Shown here one piece after another: positions 7,544 through 14,966 of a stretch of DNA of 15,379 bases. The notes below the pieces were generated by a model that ran no database searches, was not told the DNA's origin, and worked only from the letters and a program-made list of their open reading frames with translations. Each line of letters starts with the position of its first letter. Position 1 is the stretch's first letter. The DNA comes from Verrucomicrobiota bacterium (GTDB lineage Bacteria > Verrucomicrobiota > Verrucomicrobiia > Limisphaerales > CAIQOK01), in NCBI GenBank assembly GCA_025363535.1, contig JANYDP010000581.1, positions 1 to 15,379 of the forward strand. Reading direction: 5' to 3'. Made by a program: the position numbers and the translations under genes.

Positions 7544-9256
7544 ATGAGCACCACGGAAATTCCAGTCCAGCACGTCAACGGTGAACCGCTTACCGAAACG
7601 CAGCGGCAATATCTCGACGGTTATTTCTCCGGACTGGCCGCAAGCGGGTTGCGGTTTTCTGATGTTGAACCGTTGCCGGCGGCTGGAAAGAAAATTTCAA
7701 TCGAAGATTTAATTTTTGAGGAGCGCGTCAAACATGAACTGCATCCGCTCGACGCCTACGACCAGATCATCGAGAACGCCGTCAACAACAAGGCCCCCGA
7801 CAAGGAGGAGATTTTCCGTTTCAAATGGAACGGCCTATTTTTTCTCTCGCCGAACAAGGAAGCCTTCATGTCCCGGCTGCGGATTCCCGGCGGGCTGTTG
7901 AAGACTTTCCAGCTTCGCGAACTCGCGAACGTCGCCAAGGAATTGACCACGGGTTACGTCCAGATCACGACGCGCGCCAACCTGCAGATGCGGCTCATCC
8001 AGCCGAAAGATTGCCCGGATTTTCTCCGTCGTATCCAGACCGTCGGCCTGCATACGCGCGGTTCGGGCGCGGACAACATCCGCAATCTCACCGCCAATCC
8101 CACGGCGGGCATTGATCCGCATGAGTTGATGGACGTGATGCCGCTGTGCCAGGAACTCGGCCAGATCATCATCAACGACCGTTCGTTCTACGACCTGCCG
8201 CGCAAGTTCAACATTGCCTACGATGGCGGCGGACTCATCGGCACGGTCGAGGACACGAACGACATCGGTGCCAAGGCCGTGAAAGTGGGTGATGAAATTT
8301 TCTTCCGCATCGCGCTTGGCGGCGCAACGGGCCACAAGGCTTTCGCTCGCGATCTTGGCGTGCTGGTGAAGCCGTCCGAGTTGAACAAGGTGGTCGTCGT
8401 TCTCGTCCGCGTCTATATCGCGAATGGTAACCGCACAGACCGCAAGAAAGCGCGCCTCAAGCATCTGCTCGAAACCTGGTCACTGGAGAAATATCTCGGG
8501 GAGACGGAAAAAATTCTCGGCGGCAAACTGATGAAAGCTCCGGCGGATTTGAGGGTTGAGTATGGCGAAACAAAATTTCCGCATACGCACGTCGGCGTCT
8601 ATCCGCAGAAGCAGAAAGGCTTCAACTACGTCGGCGTCGCCATTTCCGTCGGCCAGATGACGCCCAAGCAGATGATTCGCATTGCGGAGATCGCCGAGCT
8701 TTACGGTTCCGCCGAAGTGCGCCTGACCGTCTGGCAAAACCTGATTATCCCGAATGTTCCGGACGCCTTCGTCGCCACGGTGGAGAAGGCCGTTCGCAAA
8801 CTGGGCTTTGACACGAAGCGGTCGCATCTGCGCGGCGGGCTGATTGCTTGCACCGGAAATTCCTATTGCAAATTTGCGCAAGCCAACACCAAGGCCCACG
8901 CCGTTGCCCTTGCCGATTATCTGGAGAAAAAACTTACGCTCGACCTGCCGCTGAACATCCACGTCACCGGCTGCCCGAACTCCTGCGCGCAGCATTACAT
9001 GGGCGACATCGGACTGCTCGGCACGAAGGTCAAGGGCGAGGATGGCTACCATGTTTTCATCGGCGGCGGCTTTGGGGCGAACCAGGCGGTGGGACGGCAG
9101 GTGTTCACCGGCCTCACGTTTGAAGATTTGAAGCCGACGCTGGAGAAAATGCTGAAAGCCTATCAGCGTCATCGTACGCCGGGCGAGGCGTTCCAGAAAT
9201 TCACCGCGCGCCACGATCTGAACACGCTGCAACGTTTCTTCACCAACGACGAATGA
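7544..9256 (+). CDS. nirA: Siroheme/[4Fe-4S] assimilatory nitrite reductase, NirA family
   Basis: Cytoplasmic enzyme of 570 residues reducing nitrite to ammonium in a six-electron step. It has the duplicated nitrite/sulfite reductase layout: a first ferredoxin-like half with FRFKWNGLFFLSP and FMSRLRIPGG, then ITTRANLQMRLI, and a second half with YVGVAISVGQMT and RLTVWQNLIIP. The coupled siroheme-[4Fe-4S] ligands are Cys436 and Cys442 (CTGNSYC) and Cys477 and Cys481 (GCPNSC). I chose the ATG at 7544; the frame is open to an ATG at 7493, but that would translate the upstream repeat. The N-terminus (ETQRQYLDGYFSGLAASG) resembles that of the flavoprotein gene upstream. The stop overlaps the next start as ATGA. 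Sulfite reductase is the alternative, but overall similarity and the adjacent nitrate reductase favour nitrite. No ribosome binding site is evident. Confidence 0.92.
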   Translation: MSTTEIPVQHVNGEPLTETQRQYLDGYFSGLAASGLRFSDVEPLPAAGKKISIEDLIFEERVKHELHPLDAYDQIIENAVNNKAPDKEEIFRFKWNGLFFLSPNKEAFMSRLRIPGGLLKTFQLRELANVAKELTTGYVQITTRANLQMRLIQPKDCPDFLRRIQTVGLHTRGSGADNIRNLTANPTAGIDPHELMDVMPLCQELGQIIINDRSFYDLPRKFNIAYDGGGLIGTVEDTNDIGAKAVKVGDEIFFRIALGGATGHKAFARDLGVLVKPSELNKVVVVLVRVYIANGNRTDRKKARLKHLLETWSLEKYLGETEKILGGKLMKAPADLRVEYGETKFPHTHVGVYPQKQKGFNYVGVAISVGQMTPKQMIRIAEIAELYGSAEVRLTVWQNLIIPNVPDAFVATVEKAVRKLGFDTKRSHLRGGLIACTGNSYCKFAQANTKAHAVALADYLEKKLTLDLPLNIHVTGCPNSCAQHYMGDIGLLGTKVKGEDGYHVFIGGGFGANQAVGRQVFTGLTFEDLKPTLEKMLKAYQRHRTPGEAFQKFTARHDLNTLQRFFTNDE

Positions 9257-10866
9257 CGCCGCTCCCGCCAGCGCCGGACGACAATCGCACGCTGGTTGAC
9301 GCGCTGCTGGCGGAGCAGCAGCAACTCACGGCGGTCGAACGTTTCGCGCAGTCGCATGAGCGCGGCGATTTTTCCGAACGCGAGAAGAATTATCGCCGCC
9401 TGCTGCCCGCCACCACCCCGGCCACCGGTCAGCAATACGCCTTCGAGGTGGATCTCGACAAATGTTCCGGCTGCAAGGCATGTGTCACGGCTTGTCACTC
9501 GCTCAACGGTCTGGACGAAGGCGAAACGTGGCGCAGCGTCGGCCTGTTGTTCAGCGACGACTGGCGCGCGCCGCAGCAGCAGACCGTCACCACCGCCTGC
9601 CATCATTGCGTCGAACCCGGCTGCCTCGAAGGCTGCCCGGTGCTCGCGTATGACAAAGATCCCGTCACCGGCATCGTCCGGCATCTCGATGACCAATGCA
9701 TCGGTTGCCAATATTGCGTGATGAAATGTCCGTACGAAGTGCCGCAGTATTCCACCAAACGCGGCATCGTGCGCAAGTGCGACATGTGCGCGAACCGCCT
9801 GGCCGTTGGCGAAGCGCCCGCGTGCGCGCAGGCCTGTCCCAACGAAGCCATCCGCATCACGCTCGTGGAGACGAATGTGATGAAGGTAAATTTTCGCACC
9901 CAGATTCCGGCGGGGAGCAGCCCGGTTGTCGAAAATAAATTTCTCCCGTCCTCCCCGCTCCCACGTATCACCATCCCGACCACGCGCTATAAATCCGCCA
10001 AGCCGATGCCTGCCAATCTGCTTGGCGGCGACCACGCGCTCACCGCTCCGGCGCACGCTCATACGCCGCTGGTGTTCATGCTGGTGCTTTCGCAGCTCGC
10101 CGTCGGCGTCAGCGTGGCGGCGGTCTTTCTGGAGCCGGCGAAATGGTTGTCGCTGGTCACCGCTGTTGTGGCGGCGCTCGCGATCAACATCGCGTCGCTG
10201 CATCTTGGCAAACCGCTCAAGGCCTGGCGCGCATTTCTGGGCTGGCGCAAGTCCTGGTTTAGCCGCGAGGTCATTGTCTTCGGCAATTTAATTCCGCTGG
10301 CCGCCACCAGCGCGACGACGCACTGGATCACTCCGCTTGCACCGTTTCAAAAGCCGCTCGCCATCGCCACGGCGGTCGCCGGTCTGCTGGGCGTGCTTTG
10401 CTCGGCGATGATTTATGCGGACACGCATCGCGAGTTCTGGCGCGTGTCGCAATGCCTCGGAAAGTTTTTCGGCACCACGCTGCTGCTGGGCACGGCATCA
10501 ACGATGGCGGTGACCGGTTCCCTGAACTTTCCATGGCTAGCGTTGCTGCTGACGGGCGTGGCGGTGAAGCTAGGCTTCGAGCAGCGCATCTATCGCGACT
10601 ATGTGGATGATGACGCAATCACACTGACCGCGTTGAACAAAACCGCGCGCTTGCTTTCGGGAGAATTTGGTTTGATCGCCCGACTACGGGTGGCTTGCCT
10701 AATTCTTGGCGGCGTGTTTTTGCCGGTGCTATTGGCAGTGAATCATCAAGGCCGGGCGTTGATGGCGGTGGCCCTGACGCTGTGTGTCATAGGTGAATTG
10801 CTGGAGCGCTATTTGTTTTTCACCGCCGTTGCGCCGGTGAAAATGCCGGGAGGGGTGGGCGTATGA
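9253..10866 (+). CDS. DmsB-DmsC fusion: four-cluster Fe-S protein with membrane anchor
   Basis: Electron-transfer protein of 537 residues joining two subunits that are separate in DMSO reductase. Residues 60-200 are DmsB/NrfC-like with 16 cysteines in four groups: C71-C74-C77-C81, C116-C119-C124-C128, C149-C152-C155-C159 and C176-C179-C191-C195, enough for four [4Fe-4S] clusters. After a linker, residues about 270-520 contain roughly eight hydrophobic helices like the quinol-binding DmsC/YnfH anchor. It starts at an ATGA overlap with nirA and ends at an ATGA overlap with the nitrate reductase gene, so near-equimolar synthesis is likely. The inferred role is to take electrons from membrane quinol and hand them to the molybdenum subunit encoded next. 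There is no signal peptide or twin-arginine motif, so the clusters probably lie in the cytoplasm. Which quinone it uses cannot be seen. Confidence 0.9.
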   Translation: MTPLPPAPDDNRTLVDALLAEQQQLTAVERFAQSHERGDFSEREKNYRRLLPATTPATGQQYAFEVDLDKCSGCKACVTACHSLNGLDEGETWRSVGLLFSDDWRAPQQQTVTTACHHCVEPGCLEGCPVLAYDKDPVTGIVRHLDDQCIGCQYCVMKCPYEVPQYSTKRGIVRKCDMCANRLAVGEAPACAQACPNEAIRITLVETNVMKVNFRTQIPAGSSPVVENKFLPSSPLPRITIPTTRYKSAKPMPANLLGGDHALTAPAHAHTPLVFMLVLSQLAVGVSVAAVFLEPAKWLSLVTAVVAALAINIASLHLGKPLKAWRAFLGWRKSWFSREVIVFGNLIPLAATSATTHWITPLAPFQKPLAIATAVAGLLGVLCSAMIYADTHREFWRVSQCLGKFFGTTLLLGTASTMAVTGSLNFPWLALLLTGVAVKLGFEQRIYRDYVDDDAITLTALNKTARLLSGEFGLIARLRVACLILGGVFLPVLLAVNHQGRALMAVALTLCVIGELLERYLFFTAVAPVKMPGGVGV

Positions 10867-13151
10867 AAGCTGTTAAGAAAAATTCTTTGCTGCGTCAGTG
10901 GAACGGGCCGCTGACGAATGATCTGGTGTTGCACCCCGGCGACTTTGGCCTCGGGCAGGTGCCGGCGCGGTTGAAGCCCGACGCCACGACGACGGTCGTC
11001 TGCGGCTATTGCTCGACCGGTTGCGGGCTGACGGTCCATTTGAAAAACGGTGAGGCCATCAATTTGAGCGCCGACGCGAACTATCCCGTAAACCTCGGCA
11101 TGGCGTGTCCGAAAGGCTGGGAGGCGCTCACGCCGTTGGGCGCGCCGGATCGCGGCACCACGCCGTTGTTGCGTGATGCGAAAGGCGATTTGAAACCTGT
11201 GGACTGGCCCGCGGCGATGACGGAATTTTGCGCGCGCATGAAGGCGGTGCAGGCGAAGCACGGCGCGCACAGCATTGCCTTTCTCGGCACCGGCCAGATT
11301 TGCACGGAAGAAATGGCGCTGCTCGGCTGTCTGTTTAAGTTCGGGATGGATGCGGTGCATTGCGACAGCAACACGCGGCAGTGCATGGCCACGTCGCACG
11401 TCGCCTACAAGCAGAGCTTCGGCTTTGACGCGCCGCCGTTCACCTGCGCGGATTTTGAGGAGAGCGACGTGTTGGTTTTCATCGGCGCGAATCCTTGCAT
11501 CGCCCATCCCATCATGTGGCAACGCGTGCTGCGAAATAAAAAATCGCCGGAGATCATCGTGGTTGATCCGCGCAAGACGGAGACGGCGATGGCCGCCACG
11601 CAGCACGTCGCATTGAATCCCAAGTCCGATCTCACGCTGCTCTACGGCATCGCCAACCTGCTGGTGCAAAGTGGCTGGGTGGACGCGAAATTTATCGAGC
11701 GCAGCACGACGGGCTACGCGGAGTTCGCCGAATTTATCCGGCAGTTCACGCCGGACAAAGTGGCGGCGGAAACGGGCTTGAGCGTCGGTCAGCTTTATCG
11801 TTTCGCCGAAACGATTCACAAGGGCAAGGCCGTGAGTTTCTGGTGGACGATGGGCGTCAACCAGAGCCACGAATCCACGCGCACCGCGCAGGCCATCATC
11901 AATCTCGCGCTGATGACGGGCAACATCGGCCGGCCCGGCACCGGCGCGAACAGCATCACGGGGCAATGCAACGCGATGGGTTCGCGGCTGTATGCGAACA
12001 TCACCAGCCTGATCGGCGGACACGATTTCAAAAACCCGGAGCATCGCGCCAAGGTCAGCGCCACGCTGGGTGTGTCCGAGGACAAAATCCAGACGGAACC
12101 GAACCTTGCCTACGACCAGATCATTGACGGCATCCGTGATGGTAAGATTAAGGGGCTGTGGGTGATTGCGACGAACAGTTCGCACTCGTGGATTCACCAG
12201 GATTCGTTCAACGACATTTTGAGCAAGCTGGAATTTCTCGTCGTGCAGGACATGTATCCGACCACCGAGACGGCGAAGCACGCGCACCTGTTTCTGCCCG
12301 CCGCCGGCTGGGGCGAGAAGGACGGTACGTTCATCAATTCCGAGCGGCGCTTCGGTCTCGTGAAAAAAATCCGCCGCGCGCCGGGCCAGGCGTTGAGTGA
12401 TTTCAACATCTTCAAACTCATCGCGCAGTATTGGGGCTGCGGCGAAATGTTCGCCAAATGGAGTTCGCCGGAAGCCGCATTTCAACTGATGAAGGAGCTG
12501 TCGCGTGATCAACCATGCGATATCACGGGCGTCAGGGACTACGCCATGCTGGATGCGAGCGGCGGAATCCAATGGCCGCTGGCGGAAGCGGATGGAGCGC
12601 GGCTGTGGTCGCAGACCCAGCCGCAGCACGCTGGCTTAGCCGGACGCGGAGGAGGTTCCGAGCCTGCTGCGGCTGGTCACCGCGACACAGCCGCGCTCCG
12701 GGAGCGCCGTCTTTTCGCCGACGGCAAATTCTATCATCCCGATGGTCGGGCGAAATTTTTCTTCGATCTGCCGCGACCGATGCTGGAAATGCCAGACAAG
12801 GATTTTCCGTTCGTCATGTTGACCGGTCGCGGCACCTCGGCGCAGTGGCACACCGGGTCGCGCACGGAAAAGTCCGACGTGCTGCGGCAGCTTCGCCCGG
12901 AAAAAATCTACGTGGAGATCAATCCGCGCGACGCGCAGCAACTCGGCATCGCGCCGAACAGTTCCGTGCGCGTGGCTTCGCGGCGCGGTGAACTGATCGC
13001 CACAGCCCACGTCACACCGACGGTTTCACCCGGGCAGATTTTTATCCCCATGCACTACGCGGAGACGAACCGGTTGACCTTCGCCTCCTTTGATCCGCAC
13101 TCGCGCCAGCCCAGCTACAAGGCGTGTGCGGTCAAGGTGGAAGCGGTTTGA
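10863..13151 (+). CDS. nasC: Molybdopterin assimilatory nitrate reductase, catalytic subunit
   Basis: Molybdenum enzyme of 762 residues reducing nitrate to nitrite. The N-terminal [4Fe-4S] site is Cys47, Cys50, Cys54 and Cys82 (CGYCSTGC ... MACPKGW). The likely Mo ligand is Cys174 in SNTRQCMATSHVAYKQ, the Nas/Nap-type position. Further landmarks are VFIGANPCIAHPIMWQR, GVNQSHESTRTAQAI, GRPGTGANSITGQCNAMG and the C-terminal dinucleotide-binding domain starting MLTGRGTSAQWHTGSRTEKS. There is no twin-arginine signal, so it is cytoplasmic, and no C-terminal [2Fe-2S] BFD-type domain as in some longer NasA proteins. A strong ribosome binding site (GGAGGGG, 10849-10855) sits 7 nt before the ATG, which overlaps the preceding stop. 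Residues about 578-613 (WSQTQPQHAG ... RDTAA) come from a palindromic DNA repeat inserted in frame just before RRLFADGKFYHPDGRAKF. Formate dehydrogenase is the main alternative family, but context and motifs favour nitrate. Confidence 0.92.
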   Translation: MKAVKKNSLLRQWNGPLTNDLVLHPGDFGLGQVPARLKPDATTTVVCGYCSTGCGLTVHLKNGEAINLSADANYPVNLGMACPKGWEALTPLGAPDRGTTPLLRDAKGDLKPVDWPAAMTEFCARMKAVQAKHGAHSIAFLGTGQICTEEMALLGCLFKFGMDAVHCDSNTRQCMATSHVAYKQSFGFDAPPFTCADFEESDVLVFIGANPCIAHPIMWQRVLRNKKSPEIIVVDPRKTETAMAATQHVALNPKSDLTLLYGIANLLVQSGWVDAKFIERSTTGYAEFAEFIRQFTPDKVAAETGLSVGQLYRFAETIHKGKAVSFWWTMGVNQSHESTRTAQAIINLALMTGNIGRPGTGANSITGQCNAMGSRLYANITSLIGGHDFKNPEHRAKVSATLGVSEDKIQTEPNLAYDQIIDGIRDGKIKGLWVIATNSSHSWIHQDSFNDILSKLEFLVVQDMYPTTETAKHAHLFLPAAGWGEKDGTFINSERRFGLVKKIRRAPGQALSDFNIFKLIAQYWGCGEMFAKWSSPEAAFQLMKELSRDQPCDITGVRDYAMLDASGGIQWPLAEADGARLWSQTQPQHAGLAGRGGGSEPAAAGHRDTAALRERRLFADGKFYHPDGRAKFFFDLPRPMLEMPDKDFPFVMLTGRGTSAQWHTGSRTEKSDVLRQLRPEKIYVEINPRDAQQLGIAPNSSVRVASRRGELIATAHVTPTVSPGQIFIPMHYAETNRLTFASFDPHSRQPSYKACAVKVEAV
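12594..12699. repeat. Palindromic repeat embedded in frame in the nitrate reductase gene
   Basis: The arms 12594-12630 and 12663-12699 are near-perfect inverted copies. Both begin GGAGCGCGGCTGTG when read from the outside in, continue TCGC...GACC, and share AGCCGCAGCA on the inner side, with a one-base shift and a few mismatches. The 32-nt centre (12631-12662) is not repeated. Read as protein it gives low-complexity Gln/Ala/Gly/Arg-rich residues between two conserved stretches of the enzyme, and the frame is kept. It resembles a dispersed inverted repeat I associate with Verrucomicrobiota genomes. Exact ends and any target duplication are unclear because GGAGCG also follows the right arm. Confidence 0.82.
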
Positions 13152-13160
13152 TGTGATGGG

Positions 13161-13199
13161 GAACAGCGAACAGCGAACATTCAACGCCGAACATCGAAG
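13161..13199. repeat. Degenerate GAACA-type short tandem repeat
   Basis: Units resembling GAACAGC / GAACATTC / CAACGCC / GAACATCG follow one another about every 7-8 nt just after the nitrate reductase stop. This kind of degenerate intergenic repeat is familiar from Verrucomicrobiota and Planctomycetota genomes. I can assign no function. The rest of the 111-nt gap (13152-13262) contains only the small frame described separately. Confidence 0.6.
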
Positions 13200-13224
13200 G
13201 GATCAGGCGAATGGTGCCGTAAAA

Positions 13225-13266
13225 ATGCTTTCAGCAGAAATGCAAGCTGTCATTCTTGAACCGTGA
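13225..13266 (+). other. 13-codon upstream frame coupled to the MOSC start
   Basis: An ATG at 13225 opens a 13-codon frame (MLSAEMQAVILEP) whose TGA overlaps the GTG of the MOSC gene as GTGA. The MOSC gene has no visible ribosome binding site of its own, so translation of this short frame could bring ribosomes to its GTG start. It may equally be a remnant of a lost upstream gene or chance. No strong ribosome binding site precedes its own ATG. Confidence 0.3.
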
Positions 13267-13724
13267 AGATCAGTCAGATATTTATTTCGGCGGGGCACAA
13301 TTTTTTTGGCCACCATGATCGCATCCCGGACGTCCACCCGATGGTTGAAGTCCAGCACGTCGAGTGCATCGCCGGACAGGGGTTGCTGGGCGACCGCTTT
13401 TGCGGCTTCAAGGAAAACTACAAAGGACAGGTGACCTTTTTTTCCAGCGAAGTGTTTGCGGAGGTGTGCGGGAAACTGGGCGTCAACGGAATCTCGCCCG
13501 GCGTCACGCGGCGAAACATCGTCACGCGCGGCGTGGATTTGAACACGCTCATCAGCAAAGAATTCGAGGTGCAAGGCGTGACCTTCATGGGCATGAGCGA
13601 GTGCAGTCCCTGCCATTGGATGAACGTGGCCATTGCGCCGGGAGCCGAAGTCGCGCTGCACGGACGCGGCGGTTTGCGCGCGCGCGTCCTAACCGACGGC
13701 GGGCTGCGGGTGGAGGCGGCATGA
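13263..13724 (+). CDS. MOSC-domain protein
   Basis: Protein of 153 residues from the MOSC (molybdenum cofactor sulfurase C-terminal) superfamily, whose members handle sulfur carried on cysteine or bind Moco-type ligands. The start is a GTG at 13263, supported by the typical N-terminus MKISQIFISAGHNFFGHH; no ATG is available before residue 27. Family features are GLLGDRF (near 40-46), QVTFFSSEVF, the RRNIVTRGVDLN block (about 83-94) and the cysteine pair Cys114/Cys117 in MSECSPCHWMN, likely the functional thiols. It ends with an ATGA overlap with mobA. Together with MobA downstream and the molybdoenzyme upstream, a role in supplying or modifying the cofactor of nitrate reductase is a reasonable inference; the precise reaction is not determinable from sequence. 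Confidence 0.88.
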   Translation: MKISQIFISAGHNFFGHHDRIPDVHPMVEVQHVECIAGQGLLGDRFCGFKENYKGQVTFFSSEVFAEVCGKLGVNGISPGVTRRNIVTRGVDLNTLISKEFEVQGVTFMGMSECSPCHWMNVAIAPGAEVALHGRGGLRARVLTDGGLRVEAA

Positions 13725-14302
13725 CGCTGACTTGCGTTCTTTTTGCCGGCGGAGAATCGCGCCGGATGGGTGCGGACAAGGCGTTACTTGAGATTAACGA
13801 AGAATCTTTGTGGGCGCGGCAGCTAAAAATTCTCCGCGTACTGGAGCCGGCGGCGTTGTGGATTTCTGCAAGGACAAAACCTGCGTGGTGTCCCTGGGAA
13901 GTTGAAACCGTGCTGGACGAGCCGCCGTCGCGCGGGCCATTGAGCGGGCTATGCACGGCGCTGAAACAACTGCGGACGACGCATCTGCTCGCGCTGGCGG
14001 TGGATCTGCCGCGCATGGAGGCGGGGCATTTGAAAAATCTTTGGGGTCGCGCGCAGCTCGGTTCCGGGGTGCTGCCGGTGAAAGGCGACGACTGCGAACC
14101 GCTGTGCGCGATTTATCCCGGCGGCGAGCGGGTGATCCGGTCAGCGGAGCGGGCCTTGGCGGGGGAGGATTTTTCATTGCAGAGTTTTGCCGGGACTTTG
14201 CGGCAGGCGGGATGCATGGAAACTTTTTCCTTGTCCGAAGCGGACCGGAACTTTTACTTGAATGCGAACACGCCGGACGACTTCGAGGCGGCTGGATTGT
14301 GA
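13721..14302 (+). CDS. mobA: Molybdenum cofactor guanylyltransferase
   Basis: Cytoplasmic enzyme of 193 residues that attaches GMP from GTP to Mo-molybdopterin, giving the guanine dinucleotide cofactor used by bacterial nitrate reductases. The nucleotide-binding signature LFAGGESRRMGADKALL covers residues 7-23, with Lys20 as the conserved lysine. DEPPSRGPLSGL (66-77) and the metal-site aspartate in AVDLPRM (Asp95) follow, and the C-terminus carries NANTPDDF, as usual in MobA. The length matches the family. The start at 13721 overlaps the MOSC stop as ATGA and has GGAGG at 13712-13716. The longer open frame upstream in the same phase only shadows the MOSC gene. MocA-type cytidylyltransferases are related, but the molybdopterin partner here is of the guanine-dinucleotide class. 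Confidence 0.92.
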   Translation: MTLTCVLFAGGESRRMGADKALLEINEESLWARQLKILRVLEPAALWISARTKPAWCPWEVETVLDEPPSRGPLSGLCTALKQLRTTHLLALAVDLPRMEAGHLKNLWGRAQLGSGVLPVKGDDCEPLCAIYPGGERVIRSAERALAGEDFSLQSFAGTLRQAGCMETFSLSEADRNFYLNANTPDDFEAAGL

Positions 14303-14338
14303 ACCGGATTCAAGCTACGTTTCCAGACGACCAGCCGT

Positions 14339-14905
14339 ATGTATTTCACCGCCATCGAAAAATTTGACCGCGACAACGGCGAACGATGGGCCGACTACGC
14401 CCGTTGGCTCGGGCGTCCTGATCTGGTTCGGATCATCACGCTGGACAGTTTGCTCTGTCCGCCGGTGGTTCATGCGGAGTCGGCGGACGACTGGCAGTTT
14501 GTGGCGAAGGAGGAATTCATGCTGGATTTTTTCACCGACCTCGACTTTGTGCGGCGCGGCGTGGCGGGGCATCGGCCGGCGGTGGTGCTGGCCGTGATCC
14601 GGGAACCTTCGGCGGCGGAGGTGGGGAATTTTTCGCACCCGGATTTTGAGTTTGCGGGTTTTGATCTGCTGGACACGCGGATGGTTGGCAGCGCGCTGTT
14701 GGGCAGCGAACGGTTTCCGGAACTGTTCAACGTGAATGAACTGTCGCTGGAATCAGGGTTGCTCCGCTCGCACGCGCGGGCGGGTGAAATCCGGGACGAT
14801 TTGCGGCGGCGTTATCCCCGCCGTGAGAGCGCCCAGTGCGATGTCTGGGCGCTGTGGCGTTTTACGGGCAGCCTGCCGCGCGATGCCGGGGATTCCCCGG
14901 AATGA
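14339..14905 (+). CDS. Unrecognised 188-residue protein next to mobA
   Basis: I do not recognise this family. It is a soluble, acidic and aromatic-rich protein without signal peptide, transmembrane segment or cysteine cluster. Visible features are the N-terminal MYFTAIEKFDRDNGERWADYARW, a central FMLDFFTDLDFV, and a Trp/Arg-rich end (LRRRYPRRESAQCDVWALWRF). Codon use is G+C-rich in the third position like its neighbours, and the frame is long enough to be real. It follows mobA by 36 nt on the same strand, so it may belong to the same transcript, but no ribosome binding site is clear. A short GC-rich hairpin (14886-14900) spans its last codons without a T-run. A link to molybdenum cofactor is suggested by position only. 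Confidence 0.7.
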   Translation: MYFTAIEKFDRDNGERWADYARWLGRPDLVRIITLDSLLCPPVVHAESADDWQFVAKEEFMLDFFTDLDFVRRGVAGHRPAVVLAVIREPSAAEVGNFSHPDFEFAGFDLLDTRMVGSALLGSERFPELFNVNELSLESGLLRSHARAGEIRDDLRRRYPRRESAQCDVWALWRFTGSLPRDAGDSPE

Positions 14906-14931
14906 GCCGACCAGGAAGGGCGAGCGGTTTC

Positions 14932-14960
14932 TTGACCTGGCGGCGCTGAGTTCCTAGCCT
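14932..14960 (+). promoter_or_regulatory. Sigma-70-type promoter giving an apparently leaderless mRNA
   Basis: A TTGACC -35 element (14932-14937) and a TAGCCT -10 element (14955-14960) are spaced by 17 nt. The -10 ends 6 nt before the ATG at 14967, so initiation 7 nt after it would fall on the A of the start codon. There is no room for a ribosome binding site. The -35 matches consensus at 5 of 6 positions, the -10 at only 3 of 6 but with the important T, A and final T. Confidence 0.55.
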
Positions 14961-14966
14961 CGCTGC

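Noticed and set aside
7544..9256. Reading the siroheme protein as sulfite reductase CysI
   Set aside because: A CysJ-like partner nearby makes this tempting, but its sequence blocks fit the NirA family better and it is coupled to nitrate reductase genes; no other sulfur-assimilation gene is present.
10809..12629. 606-codon frame on the minus strand
   Set aside because: It is antisense to the nitrate reductase gene, Arg/His/Ala-rich, and an expected by-product of G+C-rich codon use; the + strand has full enzyme motifs.
13364..13720. Long N-terminal extension of MobA
   Set aside because: The in-phase open frame upstream of 13721 is a shadow of the MOSC gene; the nucleotide-binding signature begins a few residues after the ATG at 13721, which has GGAGG before it.
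14886..14900. CCGGGG-ATT-CCCCGG hairpin as a terminator
   Set aside because: The 6-bp stem lies inside the end of the 188-residue gene and is not followed by a T-run.
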